IMG/VR virus record: IMGVR_UViG_3300000956_000057
Location: 1-44,300 of that record
Direction: 5' to 3' (one strand)
Source: a virus
DNA length: 44,300 nucleotides
In this document: one piece after another, positions 15,172 through 21,020 of the stretch
How positions within the stretch are numbered: position 1 is the stretch's first letter
Layout of the letters: each line of letters opens with the position of its first letter
Program-made: the position numbers and the translations under genes
The notes under the pieces: generated by a model
The model's database searches: none
The model's input: the letters and a program-made list of their open reading frames with translations, nothing else
What the model was told of the DNA's origin: nothing

Positions 15172-16077
15172 TCAGATCAGGTCGTAGATGGGACCGTCGA
15201 CGTTGAAGTCCAACCACACCGACTTCTCGTCGCCGCAGACGAACCGGAACCCCTCGTACACGTTGTCGGGGCGGAAAATGCCGAAGTCGACGTAGTTGTC
15301 ACTGTTGCCGCCATCCAGGACCCAGCCGACGATCTGGCCTTCCTTCGTGCGCTCCAGACCGAGGGCGTCGTACACCTCGTTCAAGAACAGGTGACCGCGC
15401 ATCCTGAGCAGGTCATTCATGTAGTTCTGGATGTTCTTCAGGAAGTTCTGGTTGTACCCTCGATCCCTCGACCAGTTCGAGGAGTGCTCGTCGAAGAATC
15501 GGCCATAGATCGACGTGCCGTGCTTGGCGATCTGCTTGGCCTCCTCGACGACCGGCCCTTCGTCGGTCTCGCGGACGATCTCCTTGGACGTCATCTCGTA
15601 CCGGTACTCGAGCTCCTTCTCGGGACCGACGTCGTCGATCACCCGCTGGCGGTAGGCCCGGAACGCCTTGTCCAGACCCGCGTAGGCGGCCGTCACCGCG
15701 GCGTATCGGCGATTCAGCGTCACGTGCGCACCCGTGAGAGCCGCGATGGACGCCGCGCCCACGAGGAAAGCCGGCCCGTACAGCTTGGCGAACTTGAGCG
15801 CGGTCTGCGTGTAGATGATGACCTGGTCGCGCCGCTTCTCCTGCTCGCTGTACTGCTCCGGCTGCACCTGCCGGAACCATTCGGTCTTCTCGATGTTGTC
15901 CTCGTGCTCGCTCAGGATCCGGTCGATCTGCAGCGTTGCCCGCGAGGCCAGCACGACGGTTGCGGCGACACCCACTGCGCCGGCCACGAACATGACCGTT
16001 GGGGAGTGCTTCCGAACGTGGAGGAGCTGTCGCCCCACCTTGCTGGTGACGAAATTGGAAATGGCCTTCAGTTTCAC
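15172..16077 (-). CDS. DUF6353-type membrane protein, copy 1
   Basis: A 301-residue protein starting at GTG 16077 (GTGA overlap with the upstream 47-residue gene; GGAG eight bases upstream). It has an N-terminal membrane segment (PTVMFVAGAVGVAATVVLAS) and a second (YGPAFLVGAASIAALTGAHV), followed by NRRYAAVTAAYAGLDKAFRA and a soluble C-terminal domain ending in VWLDFNVDGPIYDLI. The layout and the NRRYAAVTAAYAGL segment match the copy at 18785-19549 (DRRAAAMAAMYSIS at the same place). DUF6353 proteins are found in many actinophages of this gene set; their role is unknown. Confidence 0.75.
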   Translation of the reverse strand: MKLKAISNFVTSKVGRQLLHVRKHSPTVMFVAGAVGVAATVVLASRATLQIDRILSEHEDNIEKTEWFRQVQPEQYSEQEKRRDQVIIYTQTALKFAKLYGPAFLVGAASIAALTGAHVTLNRRYAAVTAAYAGLDKAFRAYRQRVIDDVGPEKELEYRYEMTSKEIVRETDEGPVVEEAKQIAKHGTSIYGRFFDEHSSNWSRDRGYNQNFLKNIQNYMNDLLRMRGHLFLNEVYDALGLERTKEGQIVGWVLDGGNSDNYVDFGIFRPDNVYEGFRFVCGDEKSVWLDFNVDGPIYDLI

Positions 16078-16217
16078 GATTTGCTCTCCTTGATGATTCC
16101 TTGCGCTTTCAAACGCATGTAGATGGCGACCACTTGGTCTTCGCCCATCTCGTCGACTTTTGCAGCCCAGAGCTTCGAACGATATGCCGCTTTGACTGCC
16201 TCGCGAGCGACGGACAT
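16074..16217 (-). CDS. 47-residue phage protein
   Basis: A short gene reading MSVAREAVKAAYRSKLWAAK and then VDEMGEDQVVAIYMRLKAQGIIKESKS. It has two predicted helices and is basic and soluble, with overlaps or near overlaps at both ends (stop of the upstream gene at 16219, GTGA with the downstream gene). Similar small proteins are often encoded next to DUF6353 genes in related phages. The ribosome site is weak, so translation may depend on coupling to the upstream gene. Confidence 0.65.
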   Translation of the reverse strand: MSVAREAVKAAYRSKLWAAKVDEMGEDQVVAIYMRLKAQGIIKESKS

Positions 16218-16218
16218 C

Positions 16219-16893
16219 TCAGTTCAGAGGCTCTGGGTGCGGGAGGTCCAGCACGTATCCGTCCCGAACACGACGGATACCCGAGTTTGTTTCGTCGAGG
16301 AGCGTCCAGCCGAACTTGTCGTCCGTATAATTCCCACTCAACCCGACCATGTCGTACACGTCGTTGATGGACACCGTTCCGTACCGCTGAATCGTGTCCA
16401 CCATCCGATTCAGCACCATGCTGGCCTCAGGACGCGTGCGGAGAACCAGCTCCTCGAACTCATGCTGGACTCGCGGTGCTCTCGGCGCCGACCGGGAGGG
16501 TTCCTCGGGTCGGCTGTAGCGAGAGGGGCCGCCCGTCTGCGACATTCGGTTGTAGTTGGTCCAGGAAGGCGATGATCCCGATCGTCCTCGGAATCGGTTG
16601 CTGGATCCTCGAGCATCGCCGAACAACGCCCGCTCGACACCTTGACTCATCATGTCGGCGATCATATCCTTCGTGGCTGGAATCACCACCTCGACGAAGA
16701 CGTACTGCAACACGCCCTTCGCGGTCGCGCCATTGAAGAACGTCTCCATGAATCGCCGCCCGACGGGCTTCTTGCGCTGCACGACGGGATTGACCGAAAT
16801 CTTTTCGATCTTTTTCTCCGTCGACGGGGTCTCTTTCGGCACGGTCGACTCTCGAGCCTTGTTGCTATTGGGCGGAAGATTGATGGGTTCCAC
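16219..16893 (-). CDS. conserved actinophage protein, function unknown
   Basis: A 224-residue protein. The N-terminal 50 residues are disordered and lysine rich. A moderately hydrophobic helix (ATAKGVLQYVFVEVVIPAT) follows, then a Ser/Arg/Pro-rich linker (about 95-145), then a compact C-terminal region (ASMVLNRMVDTIQRYGTVSI, then YDMVGL, then DDKFGWTLLD), whose 'FGW.LLDE.....R.vRdGYvL.LP' ending is also typical of the DUF6353 neighbours. The start is GTG at 16893. It is preceded by a terminator, so it starts a new transcription unit or is read through. Confidence 0.65.
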   Translation of the reverse strand: MEPINLPPNSNKARESTVPKETPSTEKKIEKISVNPVVQRKKPVGRRFMETFFNGATAKGVLQYVFVEVVIPATKDMIADMMSQGVERALFGDARGSSNRFRGRSGSSPSWTNYNRMSQTGGPSRYSRPEEPSRSAPRAPRVQHEFEELVLRTRPEASMVLNRMVDTIQRYGTVSINDVYDMVGLSGNYTDDKFGWTLLDETNSGIRRVRDGYVLDLPHPEPLN

Positions 16894-16908
16894 GAAACCT
16901 CGATCCGA

Positions 16909-16943
16909 GAAAAACTAAAAGACCTTGTGGGGTCTCCTAGTTT
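16909..16943 (-). terminator. terminator sharing GAGACCCCACAAGG with other cassettes
   Basis: Minus strand: AAACTAGGAGACC, loop CCACAA, GGTCTTTTAGTTT, then TTC. Eleven of thirteen base pairs match. It follows the stop of the gene at 16953 by nine bases. The core GAGACCCCACAAGG is repeated in the terminator at 20056-20090 and its first half equals the start region of the repeated promoter element. Confidence 0.8.
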
Positions 16944-16952
16944 GGTATCCAG

Positions 16953-17201
16953 TTACTTGGCGAAACGCGGGGTGATGTTCTCGGTCCACCATTCGGCAGC
17001 CTCGTCAATCATCTTGCTGGTGTGTTCCTTGGTGTGATGGGCGACCAACGAGCCCAACGCGGCACCACCGACGTAGATGCTGACGATGTCAGTCACCTTC
17101 TCGGGGTCTGTGTTGTTCTTGATGATGCCCACCACGATCTTGGAAACACCAGCGCCGACGACGAAGTTGACTGCGGTCTTGGCGAGGTCCAGCTTGGTCA
17201 C
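16953..17201 (-). CDS. small membrane protein
   Basis: An 82-residue protein starting at GTG 17201 (AAAGG about nine bases upstream). It has two moderately hydrophobic segments (AVNFVVGAGVSKIVVGII and DIVSIYVGGAALGSLVA), followed by a His/Lys/Glu-rich tail ending in WWTENITPRFAK. It is a complete cassette: promoter element (17221-17256), gene, terminator (16909-16943). Family not recognised. Confidence 0.75.
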   Translation of the reverse strand: MTKLDLAKTAVNFVVGAGVSKIVVGIIKNNTDPEKVTDIVSIYVGGAALGSLVAHHTKEHTSKMIDEAAEWWTENITPRFAK

Positions 17202-17220
17202 AGCGTGTTCCTTTCGTAAG

Positions 17221-17256
17221 AGGGGTCTCATTATAGGCCTGGTGTTTCTTGCGAGG
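17221..17256 (-). promoter_or_regulatory. repeated promoter-like element, copy 2
   Basis: Minus strand: CTCGCAAGA, 11 bases, TATAAT, GAGACCCCT. The distance from CTCGC to TATAAT is 15 bases. There is no TTGACA-like box at the usual position. It lies 20 bases before the GTG start of the 82-residue gene and is the first of five closely similar copies between 17 and 21 kb. Confidence 0.8.
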
Positions 17257-17318
17257 ATGGGGCGCCTGTACTCCTACCACGACGGGGGTGCGTGGACTCA
17301 CGTCGGCGGTCGTTTAAA

Positions 17319-17369
17319 GTCAGCGTCCGGATAAGAGGCCTCGACCCCTCAGAAGGACCTCTCGCTGAC
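17319..17369 (-). ncRNA. structured gap, terminator-like or leader RNA
   Basis: On the minus strand GTCAGCG (17363-17369) pairs with CGCTGAC (17319-17325) and an inner stem AGAGG/CCTCT can form, giving a two-part hairpin that is followed by TTTAAACG. It occupies most of the gene-free 120 bases between the tiny gene at 17380 and promoter copy 2. It may be a weak terminator or a structured RNA; the sequence does not decide. Confidence 0.45.
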
Positions 17370-17379
17370 TCCCCAAGGC

Positions 17380-17463
17380 TCACGGTGCTACCTTGTGCGT
17401 GAAGATATAGATGACGGCCAGCACGGTCAGGACAGCAAGTCCCAGATAGATGAACCGGTACAT
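17380..17463 (-). CDS. 27-residue membrane peptide
   Basis: The product is MYRFIYLGLAVLTVLAVIYI followed by FTHKVAP, a single hydrophobic helix with a short basic tail. ATG at 17463 is preceded by AGGTAGGTG, which also contains the stop of the neighbouring 28-residue gene (17472). The pair of tiny genes follows the conserved 202-residue gene without a gap. It probably inserts in the host membrane; function unknown. Confidence 0.6.
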   Translation of the reverse strand: MYRFIYLGLAVLTVLAVIYIFTHKVAP

Positions 17464-17471
17464 GGGTACAC

Positions 17472-17558
17472 CTACCTCGTCACGTGCTTGATGAACAGAA
17501 CGACCCACCAGATGCCACCGGTGAGAACGCCCAGGATCAGATGACCGAGGACCTTCAT
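17472..17558 (-). CDS. 28-residue membrane peptide
   Basis: The product is MKVLGHLILGVLTGGIWWVV followed by LFIKHVTR: one hydrophobic helix with two Trp and basic ends, reminiscent of small host-membrane peptides. Its ATG overlaps the stop of the 202-residue gene (ATGA), and a GGAGGTGAATTC ribosome site lies just upstream. The overlap and ribosome site make it more credible than its length alone would. Confidence 0.65.
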   Translation of the reverse strand: MKVLGHLILGVLTGGIWWVVLFIKHVTR

Positions 17559-18163
17559 GACGAATTCACCTCCTCACTTCGACTCGTGGTGTAGCGGCGC
17601 ATAGCGGCCGTGAGGGTCACCTTGGACCACTTCTTGGGGTTGGTGCCGTAGGTCTTGTCGAACTCCTCCTCGGACATGTCGACGCGCTCCTGGAGGCTGC
17701 GCAGCTCCGGATCCTTGATCGCCGCGTCCTCCATGGCGACGGGCAGCTGCGTGACCGTCATGCCTCGCGCCTTCTGGATCTCGTTGACCCGCTGCATGAG
17801 CTCCTTCGGCATGAGGCCGTTGAAGAACTCGGCGGCGGCTCCGGGCTTCCCGATCAGCTCCATCAGCAGCGCGCCGTACGCCGGAGAGTTGTAGAAGTCG
17901 TCGCGGAACGCCTCTGACTTGTCAAACCGTTTCCCGTCGTCGCTCTTCTTGCCGAGGGCCCGCAGGACGATGTCCTTCATGACACCCAGCATGGAGCGCA
18001 CGTCTTCCGCCGCGACCATCTTTTCGAGCTTCGCCTTCAGCCCGCCCTCGGTCTCGACCTCGAGCTCCATGTCGATGAGCTCCTGGATGGAGAAGTTGAA
18101 GTAGAAGTCCTCCTTGCGCGATTCGTCGTTGAGGTCGGTGTAGGCGATGGTCTTCTTCAGCAC
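17555..18163 (-). CDS. conserved phage protein, possible tail-assembly-chaperone-like family
   Basis: A 202-residue acidic, helical protein starting at GTG 18163, ten bases after GGAGG. The N-terminus (KKTIAYTDLND, then KEDFYFNFSIQELIDME) matches a phage family whose members start with a short beta strand pair and then a long helical body; the middle reads DIVLRALGKKSDDGKRFDKS and SPAYGALLMELIGKPGAAAE (quoted in part). Relatives occur near tail genes in other phages, where they can be chaperone- or structure-associated. Here it sits in the membrane-protein array, so the role is uncertain. Confidence 0.65.
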   Translation of the reverse strand: MLKKTIAYTDLNDESRKEDFYFNFSIQELIDMELEVETEGGLKAKLEKMVAAEDVRSMLGVMKDIVLRALGKKSDDGKRFDKSEAFRDDFYNSPAYGALLMELIGKPGAAAEFFNGLMPKELMQRVNEIQKARGMTVTQLPVAMEDAAIKDPELRSLQERVDMSEEEFDKTYGTNPKKWSKVTLTAAMRRYTTSRSEEVNSS

Positions 18164-18166
18164 GAT

Positions 18167-18250
18167 TTACTTACCTCCATGGGTGGCTACGAACCAGGCA
18201 GCGTAGCCAATGATGAACAACACGATCACGAAACGCAAGAACTGCCGCAC
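18167..18250 (-). CDS. 27-residue membrane peptide
   Basis: From GTG 18250 the product reads MRQFLRFVIVLFIIGYAAWF followed by VATHGGK: a basic N-terminus and one strongly hydrophobic helix. GGGGA lies five bases upstream of the start. Its stop region provides the GGAGG for the 202-residue gene. It is just downstream of a strong terminator, so expression needs readthrough or an unseen promoter; this lowers confidence a little. Confidence 0.55.
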   Translation of the reverse strand: MRQFLRFVIVLFIIGYAAWFVATHGGK

Positions 18251-18261
18251 AGCATCCCCGT

Positions 18262-18295
18262 AACAAAAAGGAAAGGACCCCAGAATATGGGGTCC
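18262..18295 (-). terminator. strong rho-independent terminator
   Basis: Minus strand: GGACCCC (18289-18295), loop ATATTCT, GGGGTCC (18275-18281), then TTTCCTTTTTGT. It is a perfect seven-base stem with a U-rich tract, 26 bases past the stop of the gene at 18321, and closes the cassette driven by promoter copy 3. Confidence 0.85.
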
Positions 18296-18320
18296 AGTCC
18301 GGACGACTACGTGCTTGGTG

Positions 18321-18497
18321 TTACCGGAGCTCGTCGGTGGTCTCGTCCGCCTTCCGCGCCTTGACCTTGTCGACGACCTTCTTCCCGAGGACGGCGGCGC
18401 CGGCGACCGTGAGGCCGACAGCGGCACCGATCAGGAAGTTCTTGTCGAGCTTGATCTTGGTGGCGGTGGTGGAGACGACGTCCGTGGCGATGTCCAT
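18321..18497 (-). CDS. 58-residue membrane protein
   Basis: A 58-residue protein (ATG at 18497; an upstream in-frame ATG at 18512 is possible). The chosen start matches the position of the start in the cassette at 20112-20246, where ATTGGA(T/C)C also lies just before the ATG. It has one glycine/alanine-rich membrane segment (FLIGAAVGLTVAGAAVLG) and a strongly basic then acidic tail (KKVVDKVKARKADETTDELR). It forms a clean monocistronic cassette with promoter copy 3 and a strong terminator. Confidence 0.7.
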   Translation of the reverse strand: MDIATDVVSTTATKIKLDKNFLIGAAVGLTVAGAAVLGKKVVDKVKARKADETTDELR

Positions 18498-18516
18498 GAT
18501 AGGTCCAATCATTAGT

Positions 18517-18553
18517 AGGGGTCTCACTATAGCCCGTGTAGATCTTGCGAGGG
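18517..18553 (-). promoter_or_regulatory. repeated promoter-like element, copy 3
   Basis: Minus strand: CTCGCAAGAT, ten bases, TATAGT, GAGACCCCT. It has the same spacing as the other copies, with TATAGT as the -10 box. It begins four bases after the stop of the gene at 18557, so there is no room for a separate terminator between them. Confidence 0.8.
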
Positions 18554-18556
18554 CGA

Positions 18557-18772
18557 CTAGTAGTCGCGGCCCTCCACCAGTTCCAGCTTCTTCTCGAGGC
18601 AGTCCTTATCCAGCCACATCTCCTCGCCGAGCGGAAGCCAGCCGTCTTTGGAAAGGTAGGTGTACATGGTCTGGATTTGCTCAGTGTCGGATATTGAGGC
18701 GTATCCCAGTTTCGGGACCGACACCTCTCGAGACGCCAGACAGCTGGCGCACTTCTGAATGATCTTCAACAA
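18557..18772 (-). CDS. small protein with CxxC, function unknown
   Basis: A 71-residue protein starting at TTG 18772, eight bases after AAGGAG. It has KCASCLAS near the N-terminus and another Cys (KDCLEKKL) near the C-terminus, so a metal site or disulfide is possible. The middle reads YASISDTEQIQTMYTYLSKD. It follows DUF6353 copy 2 by 12 bases and is probably co-transcribed. I do not recognise the family. Confidence 0.65.
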   Translation of the reverse strand: MLKIIQKCASCLASREVSVPKLGYASISDTEQIQTMYTYLSKDGWLPLGEEMWLDKDCLEKKLELVEGRDY

Positions 18773-18784
18773 GCCGAGCTCTCC

Positions 18785-19549
18785 TTAGCTCACGCGGCAA
18801 TATCCCCGAATGGGATCCACCACAAAGGTCATGACAAGTACGGGTTTCTTGTCCTCGGTGAGTGCCGCGGAGAACTGGAGCTCGAGGAGCTTGTCCGCGT
18901 TCCAGCCCACGTCGTCCGACATGCTCGTCCGAGGGAGACCGATCCGGTAGTAGAAATCGGTCAGCGAGGCGTAGTAGTTGTTGTTCACCTCGTAGTTGAT
19001 CGCGTTCTGAGCCGCCTTCAACTCTTCCATGCTACTGAGGAAGTAACGACCCGTATAGGCGTCCATGCACATCACGGAGCCTTCGCCGATGATGACCTGA
19101 CTCGAAGGCGGGTTGTCGGTCACGCGCTCCTGCGCGATCTCGTCACGATAACCCTGCTCCTTCCGCTCTCCGATCTTCTCGACGACCTTCTCCTTGTACT
19201 CGGCGAACGCGCGCTCGGAAATGGAGTACATGGCCGCCATGGCAGCCGCTCGACGATCACCGACACGATTCGCCGCGATGATGCACGCGATGCTGCAGAC
19301 ACCCACGCCGGCGGCAGGAATATACAGCTTCCAGACCTCGCGGAACTTGTCCTTGGTCCCCAGACGGAACGCCAATCCGGGCTTGAACACGTGTTCCTTC
19401 TCGGCGATCAGTTCGGCAGCCTTGAATGTCGCCTTCCCCGTCAAGTATGCCGTCGCCAGAACGCCAGCGGCCCCGAGACCGGTAAGAATCACCGGCGAGT
19501 GATCCGAGGCATACTTGATGACCTTGTGCACCAGTCCATTAACGTTCAT
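18785..19549 (-). CDS. DUF6353-type membrane protein, copy 2
   Basis: A 254-residue protein with an N-terminal membrane segment (SPVILTGLGAAGVLATAYLT) and a second (LYIPAAGVGVCSIACIIAAN), then NRVGDRRAAAMAAMYSISER and a soluble C-terminal domain ending in PVLVMTFVVDPIRGYCRVS. The arrangement and the DRRAAAMAAMYS segment mirror copy 1 at 15172-16077, so the two are diverged paralogues. The start is ATG at 19549, overlapping the upstream gene by 11 bases. Function unknown; the topology suggests an inner-membrane protein with a cytoplasmic domain. Confidence 0.75.
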   Translation of the reverse strand: MNVNGLVHKVIKYASDHSPVILTGLGAAGVLATAYLTGKATFKAAELIAEKEHVFKPGLAFRLGTKDKFREVWKLYIPAAGVGVCSIACIIAANRVGDRRAAAMAAMYSISERAFAEYKEKVVEKIGERKEQGYRDEIAQERVTDNPPSSQVIIGEGSVMCMDAYTGRYFLSSMEELKAAQNAINYEVNNNYYASLTDFYYRIGLPRTSMSDDVGWNADKLLELQFSAALTEDKKPVLVMTFVVDPIRGYCRVS

Positions 19550-19799
19550 TCAGCATGTCCTCGAGTTCCTGAAAGAATTGCTCGTCCTGAGCCATCTGAT
19601 TGACTCGACGACGAAAGCGAGTGTCGCGCTGCAGCATTTCCTTCCGAGCCAGCTTCGCCCGGCGCTTACGGATGAAATGCCGAACCTCGACTCGGATGAT
19701 GTGGAACACGATCACGATGGTGCCGATGCTCGCGATGGCCAGCGCCACGACGAACATCCACACCAGTGTCGCCAGCCCCACGAACGTGACTTCAGCCAT
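19539..19799 (-). CDS. small membrane protein with basic coiled-coil tail
   Basis: An 86-residue protein with one long hydrophobic segment (VGLATLVWMFVVALAIASIG continuing TIVIVF) and a strongly basic helical tail (RKRRAKLARKEMLQRD) ending in acidic ELEDMLNER. It overlaps the genes on both sides by 8 and 11 bases. This one-helix-plus-charged-helix design recurs in the next gene, so the two may act together at the membrane. No known family. Confidence 0.75.
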   Translation of the reverse strand: MAEVTFVGLATLVWMFVVALAIASIGTIVIVFHIIRVEVRHFIRKRRAKLARKEMLQRDTRFRRRVNQMAQDEQFFQELEDMLNER

Positions 19800-20034
19800 T
19801 GGTCTTCACCCCCATTTTCATCTCCCATCGGATCTCGGCGTCGCGAACGAGCCTCTCCATGCGCCGTCGGTTCTCCCGCTGGTCCTCCCGCATCTCTCGG
19901 AAGTTCGTGAACGTGATGGACAGCTCCTCGCAGACGAGGAAATATACGGACGGAAGGACCCAGAAGACGAAGGTGGAGATGGCGGCGATCCGAAGGGCCT
20001 GCAGAACGTAGGAGACGATGGCGACGTACAACAT
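19792..20034 (-). CDS. small membrane protein with charged helical tail
   Basis: An 80-residue protein from ATG 20034 (AAAGGATCC seven bases upstream). It has two closely spaced hydrophobic stretches (MLYVAIVSYVLQALRIAAIS and FVFWVLPSVYFLVC) followed by a highly charged helix (REMREDQRENRRRMERL). It is the first gene of a four-gene unit (20034 to 18557), directly after the terminator at 20056-20090. Function unknown. Confidence 0.75.
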   Translation of the reverse strand: MLYVAIVSYVLQALRIAAISTFVFWVLPSVYFLVCEELSITFTNFREMREDQRENRRRMERLVRDAEIRWEMKMGVKTNG

Positions 20035-20055
20035 GGCGGATCCTTTCACGAGGCA

Positions 20056-20090
20056 GTGAAAACCTAAAACCCTTGTGGGGTCTCAGGTTT
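20056..20090 (-). terminator. terminator sharing GAGACCCCACAAGG
   Basis: Minus strand: AAACCTGAGACCC, loop CACAA, GGGTTTTAGGTTT, then TC. Eleven of thirteen pairs match. It lies 21 bases past the stop of the 44-residue gene. Sequence and design are nearly the same as the terminator at 16909-16943, which suggests the terminators were duplicated together with their gene cassettes. Confidence 0.8.
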
Positions 20091-20111
20091 GATGATCTCG
20101 TAGTTGGGGTG

Positions 20112-20246
20112 TCAGTTCTCGTCTTCGGCGATGGCTCGCAGAGCGACGCCTTCCGCGACCTTCACGGCCACCACGATCACAACAGTGACGAGGGCGGTCT
20201 TGATGATCATGGGGGCGGCGATCTTAGCAACGGCCTTGAAGTTCAT
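20112..20246 (-). CDS. 44-residue membrane protein
   Basis: The product starts MNFKAVAKIAAPMIIKTALV and continues TVVIVVAVKVAEGVALRAIAEDEN: a basic amphipathic start and one valine-rich membrane helix with an acidic tail. It is flanked by promoter copy 4 (20266-20300) and a terminator (20056-20090), so it is a self-contained cassette. Function unknown; the length and charge pattern are like small holins or host-membrane modifiers, but nothing specific supports this. Confidence 0.75.
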   Translation of the reverse strand: MNFKAVAKIAAPMIIKTALVTVVIVVAVKVAEGVALRAIAEDEN

Positions 20247-20265
20247 GACGGATCCAATCCAGTAG

Positions 20266-20300
20266 AGGGGTCTCATTATAGGCCCCGTAAATCTTGCGAG
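20266..20300 (-). promoter_or_regulatory. repeated promoter-like element, copy 4
   Basis: Minus strand: CTCGCAAGA, 11 bases, TATAAT, GAGACCCCT. It starts two bases after the stop of the 81-residue gene and ends 20 bases before the ATG of the 44-residue gene. It is the copy closest to the apparent consensus. Confidence 0.8.
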
Positions 20301-20301
20301 T

Positions 20302-20547
20302 CTACCGAATCAGACCTCGTGCGGACAGGTTGACGGCGATCTTGCAGAGGGTGTCAACGACCTTGTAGCCGGCGGCGATGACGGCGACCGTGGCGACGGT
20401 CTCAACCACCATGTCGCGAACGTGCTCAATGTCGTCGAACAGCTGGTCGACACTGACCAGAGGCTTCTCGTCTCCATCGATCACGTCGACGCTCTTAGCC
20501 GGCGTCTTGACGATCTTCACCAGCAAAGAACGGTTCTTCAGGAACAT
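20302..20547 (-). CDS. small membrane protein
   Basis: An 81-residue protein with a basic N-terminus (MFLKNRSLLVKIVKTPAKSV), an acidic middle (DQLFDDIEHVRD) and one hydrophobic stretch (MVVETVATVAVIAAGYKVVD) near the C-terminus. The ribosome site CGGAGG is five bases before ATG at 20547. It is read from promoter copy 5 across a 77-base leader that contains a small hairpin with a U-run. Family not recognised. Confidence 0.75.
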   Translation of the reverse strand: MFLKNRSLLVKIVKTPAKSVDVIDGDEKPLVSVDQLFDDIEHVRDMVVETVATVAVIAAGYKVVDTLCKIAVNLSARGLIR

Positions 20548-20557
20548 CAGGACCTCC

Positions 20558-20584
20558 GAAAAATGATAGCCTTTGTTGGCTTAT
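20558..20584 (-). terminator. leader hairpin with U-run, possible attenuator
   Basis: Within the leader of the 81-residue gene, minus-strand ATAAGCC (20578-20584), loop AACAAA, GGCTAT (20566-20571) is followed by CATTTTTC. A transcript from promoter copy 5 would meet this hairpin before the gene, giving either attenuation or a short RNA of about 65 bases. The stem is only about six pairs, so the call is tentative. Confidence 0.4.
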
Positions 20585-20624
20585 GAGAATGTCCAGGTCT
20601 TGAACTCTGGGTGAATGCCATTAC

Positions 20625-20656
20625 ACTCTCATTATAGGCCTTGTAATTTTCGCGAG
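20625..20656 (-). promoter_or_regulatory. repeated promoter-like element, copy 5
   Basis: Minus strand: CTCGCGAAA, 11 bases, TATAAT, GAGAGTG. Upstream box, spacing and -10 match the other copies, but the start region is GAGAGTG rather than GAGACCCC. It is followed by the longest leader in the array. Confidence 0.75.
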
Positions 20657-20659
20657 TTC

Positions 20660-20696
20660 CAAAAATATAAGGGACGCAGCGTGTGCGCCCCTTATA
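20660..20696 (-). terminator. strong rho-independent terminator
   Basis: Minus strand: TATAAGGGGCGCA (20684-20696), loop CACGC, TGCGTCCCTTATA (20666-20678), then TTTTTGG. Twelve of thirteen pairs match. It separates the 95-residue gene from promoter copy 5, only four bases apart. Confidence 0.9.
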
Positions 20697-20721
20697 CTTT
20701 CGATGTCTGTGGGGGGTCTTG

Positions 20722-21009
20722 TTATCGGAGTTTGGAGATCATTCCGAATGCCTTCGACGTGATGACGCCGAGCTTCTCGTAGTGCAGGACCAGAAGGATC
20801 CCGAGGAGGTTTGCGCCGAGCGTCGCCCAGGTCTCCTTGCTGATGTTGTCTCCCGCACGAAGTTCGTGCCGAAGCTTTTCCAGCTTGACGATCTGAGACG
20901 ATGTTTTGTCGTATTCCTCATCGAAACCTTCGAATCCTGCGATCTCCGAGTAGAGCTCGCCGATCACCTTATCGAGGGCAGTCGTATCGATTTCCTTTTT
21001 CTTGAACAT
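20722..21009 (-). CDS. small membrane-associated protein
   Basis: A 95-residue protein resembling a common small actinophage family: acidic N-terminal helices (TTALDKVIGELYSEIAGF), a QIVKLEKLRHELR helix, then a hydrophobic end with TLGANLLGILLVLHYEKLGV and ITSKAFGMISKLR. The membrane-active part is therefore C-terminal. The start is ATG at 21009 after AAGGAG. It forms a cassette with promoter copy 6 and a strong terminator. The exact role is unknown. Confidence 0.75.
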   Translation of the reverse strand: MFKKKEIDTTALDKVIGELYSEIAGFEGFDEEYDKTSSQIVKLEKLRHELRAGDNISKETWATLGANLLGILLVLHYEKLGVITSKAFGMISKLR

Positions 21010-21020
21010 GGTTCTCCTTC

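Noticed and set aside
13882-16122. 746-codon open frame on the plus strand
   Set aside because: It lies opposite several well-supported minus-strand genes with good ribosome sites and family matches. Its translation is low in complexity (many Val, Leu, Asp, Arg), as expected for the reverse frame of GC-rich genes.
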